Part shown: piece after piece, positions 57,716-64,000 of the stretch | Layout: each line of letters starts with the position of its first letter | Position numbering within the stretch: position 1 is the first letter of the stretch | Assembly (NCBI RefSeq): GCF_000149955.1 | Contig: NC_030987.1 | Coordinates: 1,272,003-1,336,002 of the forward strand | DNA: 64,000 bases | From: Fusarium oxysporum f. sp. lycopersici 4287 | Lineage: Eukaryota; Ascomycota; Sordariomycetes; Hypocreales; Nectriaceae | Direction: 5' to 3' | The notes under the pieces: generated by a model | What the model was told of the DNA's origin: nothing | Databases searched by the model: none | What the model saw: the letters and a program-made list of their open reading frames with translations, nothing else | Translations under genes and position numbers: made by a program

Positions 57716-59522
57716 ATGGTAGCCGAAAAGCAGTCCGGGGAGATCCAGCCCCATATTGAGAGCACCGATGCCGGTCTTGATCATCTCAAGAATGTAGACC
57801 TTCACGATAAAGCCCTCGCCAATGAGGCTCTTGAAGCCACGGCCGATGAGCATAGCTATACCGTTTGGCAGGGTTTCAAGACTTACAAGCGAGCTGCTTT
57901 TTGGTCCATCCGTAGGTTCTTACCCTTGAACTGTTGACGCTGAGATAGCTAACAGGACATCGTCAGTCATCTCGACTACTGTCATCATGGAGGGCTACGA
58001 TGTTACCCTCCTTGGTTCCTTCTACGGCTACCCGCGATTCAGAGAGAAGTACGGCGAATATCTCGATAAAGAGAATGGACATCAGATCTCAGCCAATTGG
58101 CAGCAGCGCTTCAACTGTCTCGGTGCCCTCGCCAACATCATTGGCGCTCTTCTAAACGGTTGGGCTACTTCGCGATGGGGACACCGCAAGGTTCTCATCA
58201 GTGGCCTCTTCTGGCTCTCTGCCTTCATCTTTGTCGTCTTCTTCGCCCCCAACATCGAGGTCCTCCTCGTCGGTCAATTCCTCTGCAACATTCCCTGGGG
58301 AATCTTCGCTACAACTGGTCCCGCCTATGCTGCTGAGGTCACTCCTCTTGCTATTCGAGGATATCTCACTGCCTATGTCAACCTGTGCTGGTGCATTGGA
58401 CAGTTCATCTCAGCTGGTGTACTCAAAGGTCTAGTTGACAACCCTACCCCGTGGAGCTACCGAATTCCCTTTGCGATCCAATGGGTATGGCCTATTCCTC
58501 TCGCCATCGCAGCGTATATGGCCCCCGAGTCACCCTGGCATCTTGTCCGAACGAACCAGCTCGAGAAAGCCAAGGTATCCCTCGAGCGACTGTCCGAACC
58601 GGAGCACAACATCAACTACGAGAATGCCGTTGCTCTTATGGTCCACACAAACAAGCTTGAGATTGAGGAGCGTTCTGGTACTTCTTACTGGGACTGTTTC
58701 CGAGGTAGTAACCTTCGACGAACCGAGATCGCTTGCATGGGTTTCCTCTCTCAGATCACCAACGGCGGTGCCCTTTGCTACAGTGGATCTTTCTTCTTCC
58801 AACAGACTGGTATTGGTCCCTCTGCCTCTTACGGTATTGCTCTTGGTGGAACTGGCATCGCCTTCATTGGTACCATCATCTCGTGGTTCTACATCTACAA
58901 GTTCGGTCGACGAACGATCTGGCTCTCTGGCTTCTCATTCCTTGTCGTAATTCTTTGGCTTATCGGCTTCCTGGCGTTGCCCAAGCAGACTCAGTCCTTA
59001 GCTTGGGCGCAATCAATCCTCTGCGTTGTGTGGTTGGGAGCATACTCCATGTCTGTCGGTCCTATCATCTACACCCTCGTTGCTGAGGTGGGTTCGACTC
59101 GTCTGCGTACACAGACAATTGTGTTGGCTCGTTCAACGTATTACGTTGGTAACATCATTTGCGGAGGTCTCATCCAGCCCGAGATGTTGGCTCCAGGATC
59201 ATGGAACCTCAAGGGCAAGACTGTAAGTCCAGCCCAATCGATACGAGCGTCAATGCAACGCTAACATGCTACAGGCCTTCTTCTGGGCAGGTCTTGCCAC
59301 TCTCACTCTGACTTGGGGCTATTTCCGTATGTTCGAAACAAAGGACCGTACCTTTGGTGAGATGGACTACATGGTAAGCAGCTGAACACGAGGATCGAGA
59401 ACGCAGCTAACGAATTTGAACAGTTCCAGAAGGGTATCCCGGCACGCAAGTCTGCCAAGTACCAGATTAATGAGGATGAGGTCTTTATGGCTCACGAGAA
59501 GCCTGAAGTTGAGAAGCACTAG
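57716..59522 (+). CDS. Alpha-glucoside (maltose-type) MFS sugar permease
   Basis: Plasma-membrane H+ symporter, predicted 549 aa from exons 57716-57911, 57967-59222, 59275-59373 and 59424-59522. For intron 1 the acceptor CGTCAG at 57961-57966 is chosen over two earlier AGs because it gives FWSILISTTVIMEGYDVTLLGSFYG, the conserved MAL-permease start. Twelve helices follow. Family motifs include GWATSRWGHRK (loop 2-3), PAYAAEVTPLAIRGYL (the PESPR-equivalent region before it) and APESPWHLV after helix 6, with YKFGRRTIW after helix 8. Yeast Mal31/Agt1 relatives import maltose and other alpha-glucosides. This agrees with the MAL-type regulator and GH31 gene at the left end of the window, but the distance (53 kb) makes direct linkage only an inference. 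Confidence 0.93.
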
Positions 59523-61071
59523 ATTGAGTGCTGAGTTTGCAGTCGGGAGGCCTCATGTGACGTGACGATCTGTGAATGGAGCCATGTCATGACTTAGCGA
59601 TACCTTTTGCTTGATCAACAATATTATTTATTGTTCTTGATGATGATAACCCTTCGATAGGCTTGGCTGAAACTTTGCTGGACTAAGGCCCAACCGAAGT
59701 CATGGCGGAATGTCTTGGTGAGACATTAGATCCAGGATCAGCGCCTAATCTTAACAACCCGTGATAAGATGGTGAATGTTAGGGCAGCATATCGATCAGC
59801 ATAAACAGAGCAAAGAGATATATCTGTTAGGTATGCTAGTATCCGTATATTCAAGGTATAACTCAATTGAGCCTCTTTCATCTTGGTTGACTTCGTCTGT
59901 AACCATCCCAATTCAGGAACGGATCGATCGGCCTCAAAGCCGTGCCAGCCAAGCCCAAGTGTCGTATTCTCCACTTCAAGGGGGGAGGTTTAAACCCACC
60001 ATCGTCACCCGCAGCCTCAGCTAATTTAGCGCTTGAAGTGCCAAGGAATTCGCTCGCCACGACAAAGAATTGCTTCTTGCATCAAAGAGACGTCTGAGGT
60101 TGAAGTTCAAAAACATCGAAACAAAGAAACTTGGGGATCCAGGCGGTGAAATACAGCTTGTCACATTCTATATACCTCAAACATCAAATTAAATCCCATG
60201 CTTGGCTTCGTATACAGAGATTGGCTACCAAGGAATTAAATCCCAGTATCTTGAGTGCATTGGAGATTGGCTCAAGGATAAACTTTGATGCACTGAATTT
60301 GTTTTAGCTTCCATCCATTCTCAAGAATTGGTTGCATTGTTCCTTGCATAAGTCACGCCACTACGAATCAGATTCTTGAGATAAGGGCACCGTTGGAACT
60401 CTGTCTCGAGAGTTGCGGAAGAGGCTTGACAGATAAACGATGCAGTAGCATCAAATCTCGTAATACGAAAAAAAGCGCTATGATATTCATTTCTCAGGAA
60501 TAGCAACATTCATCTCGATTGTTTTATCGACGATCACGCATTACAAAATTGCTCCTTGGGTACGAAACAGGAGAAGCTGGGGTTGACGTCCAATGAGCAC
60601 CCACCTACAAGAAATGCCCTTCTATTCTTAGCGGCCCACGGCACGTTAACCATAACCTAGTGGACCAGCGTCGTAAGCATTTCCCCTGAAAAACCGGGAA
60701 CTTAGTGCATGTCCGGCACGTGATGGCTCCACGTCCGCTGCAACCGCCCCTACCTAATCTCACCGCGTTCCGAAAGCAAAACAAAGCGCCTTTCCTCATT
60801 CTTTGATCAACTTCCCATCTTTTTTCCATCCGTCCATCATTTCCTTTTTGTTGTCTGAATTCTCTTTTTGGATTCGGCATTCTTACTTCCTCGTCACTCT
60901 CTTTAACTGCCAGAACGGCTGATTTCTTGATTACCATTTCCGTATAATCACACTCACGCTCTTTTAATAGAATTAGCTTCCGGCTGGTGTGACCTTGCTC
61001 GACGTTATACCAACCTGCTTATACCACATATCGATCACTTACCCGAGAATCGATAATCTATATTCGCCAAC
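59523..61071. other. Long intergenic region upstream of GH17
   Basis: 1,549 bp without a supportable gene. The last 300 bp are pyrimidine-rich (TTTCC/TCTTT tracts from 60780), typical of a strong constitutive fungal promoter and leader. Confidence 0.6.
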
Positions 61072-62442
61072 ATGAAGGTTTCCGCTACCCTCGCTGCTGG
61101 TGCCCTCGCCCTCGGCGTTGAGGCCAAGAACTACCTTGGTTTCAACTCTGGTGCCACCCTCGCCAACCGTGCCGCCAAGTTCAAGGCCGACTTCCAGGCT
61201 GAGTTCGAGACTGCTCAGAACCTGAAGAGCGCTCCCGGCGACTTCAGCGCCGTCCGACTTTACACCAACATCCAGGCCTACTCCGAGGATGACCCCATCG
61301 AGGCTTTCGAGGCTGCCATCGACACCAAGACCGAGATCCTCCTCGGTGTCTGGACTTCCGGCACTGACAACATCGACAAGGAGATCAGCGCCCTCAAGAA
61401 GGCTGTCGACAAGTACGGCTCCAAGCTGACCGACCTCGTCATCGGTGTCTCCGTTGGTAGCGAGGATCTCTACCGTAACTCCGTTACTGGCGTTAAGAAC
61501 AAGGGTGGTGTCGGTGTTCAGCCTGATGTCCTCGTTGACTTCATCAACGACTTCAAGAAGGCTTTCAAGGGTACCCCCATTGGCAAGATCCCTGTCGGCC
61601 ACGTCGACACCTGGGACGTCTGGGGCAACGCTACCAACAAGGCCGTCCTCGACGCCATCGATTTCATCGGTGTGGATGAGTACCCCTACTATGAGAACGA
61701 CAAGGGCAACAGCATCGACAACGCTGCCAAGCTCTTCAACAAGGCGTACGAGGCCACCATTGCCGCCTCCGGTGGCAAGCCTGTCTGGGTCACTGAGACT
61801 GGCTGGCCTTACAAGGGTCCCGACTGGGATGAGGCTGTTCCTAGTGTGAAGAACGCTCAGAAGTACTGGCGCGACGTTGGCTGCAAGTACCTCTTCAACA
61901 AGACCCCCACTTTCTGGTACACTCTCCGCGACTCCAACCCCGACAACAAGATGAAGTTCGCCATCACTGATAACCTCTCCACCACTCCTCTCTTCGATCT
62001 CTCTTGCGACAAGGTTGACGATGAGGAGACCACCAGCTCTGCCGTCCACTCCAAGACCAAGACCGAGTCCGGTGCTTCCAAGCCCACTCACGCTTCTAAC
62101 TCCACCGCTACCTTCATCACCTCTACTGCCTCTGCCACCAGCGGCTCTGGCGATGATGAGGAAGCTACTGGCACTGCCACCGCTACTGGCTCTGGTTCTA
62201 AGCCTACCTCTGGATCCGGCTCCGGTTCTGAGTCTGGCTCTGGCTCTGGCTCTGGCTCTGGTTCAGAGGGTTCTGGATCCAGCTCTGGCTCTGGTTCTGA
62301 GTCTGGTTCCAGCTCTGGTTCCGGCTCCAGCTCCGAGTCTGGCTCTGCCCCTGCTGAGACTCCCAGCACTATCACCAACGGTGCTGCTTCTCTCGGCGTC
62401 TCCACTGTCGCCCTTGCCTTCCTTGCCCTGTTCGCTCTGTAA
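61072..62442 (+). CDS. GPI-anchored GH17 endo-beta-1,3-glucanase (EglC-like)
   Basis: Intronless, 456 aa. Cell-wall glucanase that cleaves or remodels beta-1,3-glucan of the fungus itself. The signal peptide is [18 protein letters not shown]. The GH17 barrel spans about 20-310, with acid/base E131 in [11 protein letters not shown] and nucleophile E242 in [10 protein letters not shown] Ser/Thr-rich region and a Gly-Ser repeat (residues 380-426) form the O-glycosylated stalk. The hydrophobic end [15 protein letters not shown] after a small-residue omega region (TNGAAS) is a GPI signal. Codon use is strongly biased to C-ending codons (GCC, CTC, AAG, GGT), unlike its neighbours, which points to high expression. 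This bias also creates a long antisense frame that should be ignored. Confidence 0.95.
   Translation: MKVSATLAAGALALGVEAKNYLGFNSGATLANRAAKFKADFQAEFETAQNLKSAPGDFSAVRLYTNIQAYSEDDPIEAFEAAIDTKTEILLGVWTSGTDNIDKEISALKKAVDKYGSKLTDLVIGVSVGSEDLYRNSVTGVKNKGGVGVQPDVLVDFINDFKKAFKGTPIGKIPVGHVDTWDVWGNATNKAVLDAIDFIGVDEYPYYENDKGNSIDNAAKLFNKAYEATIAASGGKPVWVTETGWPYKGPDWDEAVPSVKNAQKYWRDVGCKYLFNKTPTFWYTLRDSNPDNKMKFAITDNLSTTPLFDLSCDKVDDEETTSSAVHSKTKTESGASKPTHASNSTATFITSTASATSGSGDDEEATGTATATGSGSKPTSGSGSGSESGSGSGSGSGSEGSGSSSGSGSESGSSSGSGSSSESGSAPAETPSTITNGAASLGVSTVALAFLALFAL
62209..62349 (+). repeat. Gly-Ser repeat coding region of GH17
   Basis: Imperfect tandem hexamers of TCTGGC/TCCGGT type encode SG/SE repeats over residues 380-426. 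Likely variable between strains. Confidence 0.9.
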
Positions 62443-62812
62443 ATATCCTGAATGGATCGTGGGTTGAATGACGCCCATTGCGTGTCTTGACTTTTTTCTC
62501 GCGCCCGAGATCTGTTTCTTGTATTAGTTCTGGGTAGATTAGGATAGACAATGGTTGACTCTATTTCCTTCTGACTATAAGAAAGCGTGCCTTCTCCAGA
62601 ACCCTTTGTGCTATATCCATTGTTGACTCAACCGTCTGCTAACGGTTTACAACGGCTTTCATGTTAACTCTTCATACCCGCAATTCTAATTGGCTCGGCT
62701 CAAGTGGGGCCGGGTATTTCATCCCAACTCAGCTGTGATACCATCAAGTCGAGCAACAGCGCAAAAAGAACAAAGTCACAAAAACATCGAGAGCAAGGAG
62801 AGCAAAAGAGAA
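62443..62812. other. Intergenic: GH17 3' flank
   Basis: 370 bp without a supportable gene. T-rich segments after 62486 fit a 3' untranslated region. Confidence 0.6.
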
Positions 62813-62901
62813 GGGTCTGGCCGGGGATTACCCGGGACCTCTCGCAAGCTATGCTATAGGGTTTTCCCTAAGCGAGAATCATACCACTAGACCACCAGAC
62901 C
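62813..62901 (-). tRNA. tRNA-Pro (anticodon AGG) with intron; T-loop damaged, possible pseudogene
   Basis: On the minus strand the acceptor stem GGTCTGG/CCAGACC pairs perfectly, with discriminator C. The D arm is GTC-TAGTGGTAT-GAT. The anticodon stem CTCGC/GCGAG encloses TTAGGG, giving AGG (Pro), with a 19-nt intron one base after the anticodon. The T stem CCGGG/CCCGG is intact, but its loop is only 5 nt (TAATC) instead of the usual 7 (TTCAATC): two bases, including TC of the TPsiC, are missing. This also breaks the Pol III B box. Either a decayed copy or a sequencing error; the remainder is fully normal. Confidence 0.75.
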
Positions 62902-62924
62902 GAGTTTGTCCATTAGACTGTTGA

Positions 62925-62942
62925 AACAATCACGTGATTGTT
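62925..62942. repeat. Perfect 18-bp palindrome centred on CACGTG
   Basis: The stretch from AACAAT through CACGTG to ATTGTT reads the same on both strands. CACGTG is the bHLH E-box core. It lies 24 bp upstream of the minus-strand tRNA-Pro. Confidence 0.8.
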
Positions 62943-64000
62943 CCGTGCATCTGGTGCTGCTATGTCCGAACATTTCTCTGCTTGACGATCGGCAGCCTCT
63001 AGGGTGGTTAGCCATGTTGATTTACAAGAACAACAGTAAAGCCTGCCCTATGGCCTCAAATCGGTGCAGATGCGCGTTTCTTAGCGGATCAAGAATATGC
63101 CTCAATATATTATAGAAGTTCTATGCTATTTCAAAAGCCGTTCGTTCATGTGTCTGTCGTACGTTGTTGGCGATAGCACACTCGGCTGTTTTGAATGAGT
63201 TACAGCGCGAGAGGTTCTATAGTTCATCATCGGATTACTCGTCTGGTTGCCTCCTGTTACATGAAGCTTTTGCAGTAACGGAGAAGGATTCATGACTAAC
63301 AATGAACATGTGCTACCAGCGATCGAAGCACAGCCGCAAAACCCACTGATCTTCATGCCGGCCGGAGTATTTTAAGCCAAGCATTGTGACACAATCATTG
63401 GGAGCCGATAACGACTGAAAGGTTCCGTAGGGGCGGATTGACGAATTAAAAGCTTACCCCTCGAATTCCTCCTGTGATCAATTCCATTTCCGTTTATCCA
63501 CGGACAAGTTCTTCAATCAATTGTCAACTTCATGACGTAGGTGCCTTAGGGGGCCGTCAGTTGAGAAAGGAGATTGGGTGCGTTACCTTGAATGACAATG
63601 TTTATTGAAAGAGCCCATGAAAACTGGTAGATTGGAGAGGCAGGCAAAGACCTAATCAGCCTTATGGCATCCTTCACTGCCGCATTCATCCATCTGAGGC
63701 GCTACCTTATTCGTAGAATATGCCTTGCTTCGGGACCGTTCCCCTTAGCGGTGATCAGCCCTACTATGTAGGCAAATGCAAGGCAAGGTGCGGCTGCCAT
63801 TTGATGTAGCACCTACATTTCTGTCTCAGCTCAAGGCATTTCCATGTGACGTTTGTCGCTGTTACAATGTTTATAAATACCTTACTCTTTGGCGATCCTT
63901 CAATGAAACACGCACCTTGTCTCTGCGTCATAGCACTCTTCAACTCCTCCTCTTGATATAGCTCAACAACATCATCTTGATTCATCATTGTTACCTCAAC
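62943..64000. other. Right-end intergenic region
   Basis: About 1,060 bp to the window end without a supportable gene. Small frames (for example 63126-63356 and 63764-63988) show no family feature. Confidence 0.55.

Noticed and set aside
61039..62091. 350-aa frame antisense to the GH17 gene, rich in Val, Gly and Leu
   Set aside because: It mirrors the strong codon bias of GH17 on the other strand and has no family motifs.
1..64000. CRISPR arrays, operons or prophage-type defence systems
   Set aside because: The sequence is clearly eukaryotic with spliceosomal introns, and no spaced direct repeats of CRISPR type were seen.

Overview
This window is nuclear DNA from a filamentous ascomycete. 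Genes are split by 45-60 nt GT-AG introns, there are fungus-specific families (Zn2Cys6 regulator, RTA1-like proteins, STRIPAK FHA protein), and both tRNA-like loci carry introns. Protein similarity as I recall it points to Sordariomycetes, most likely Hypocreales and Fusarium-like; this comes from memory and was not checked by a search. Introns were placed by eye from splice signals and reading-frame continuity.

Layout. 0-5 kb: the 3' part of a GH31 alpha-glucosidase/xylosidase gene and a MAL/AmyR-type Zn2Cys6 activator. 5-18 kb: an intron-containing tRNA-Asn, an RTA1-like membrane protein, a multipass protein with tandem RRxS heptads, an SDR, the STRIPAK FHA protein (PRO45/HAM-4 type) and the TIM23 subunit Mgr2. 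18-28 kb: a laccase, sirtuin Hst2, NC2-beta, and a divergent SDR/FAD-oxidoreductase pair. 28-37.9 kb: a gene-poor, AT-rich stretch with two proteins of unknown function, a homocysteine S-methyltransferase, a frameshifted SNF2-helicase relic and about 3.5 kb with no supportable gene. 37.9-50 kb: Rtg2-type retrograde regulator, HSL-type esterase, FtsJ-like methyltransferase, a small membrane protein, a second RTA1-like protein, an MFS transporter, and a PD-(D/E)XK-like ORF split by one in-frame TAG. 50-62.5 kb: P450, pectate lyase, GH16 glucanase, MAL-type sugar permease and GPI-anchored GH17 glucanase. The right end has a tRNA-Pro locus with a damaged T-loop and then about 1 kb without genes.

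How genes may work together. The MAL-type regulator beside GH31 suggests local control of alpha-glucoside use, and a MAL-type permease lies 53 kb away. The right-hand third is rich in carbohydrate-active genes (plant wall attack, sugar uptake, own-wall remodelling). Rtg2, Mgr2, Hst2, NC2-beta and the STRIPAK protein are conserved housekeeping or regulatory genes. I see no clear new multi-gene system. The most checkable oddities are the TAG-interrupted PD-(D/E)XK ORF, the SNF2 relic, the tRNA-Pro lacking a normal T-loop, a laccase with no visible signal peptide, and the RRxS heptads.
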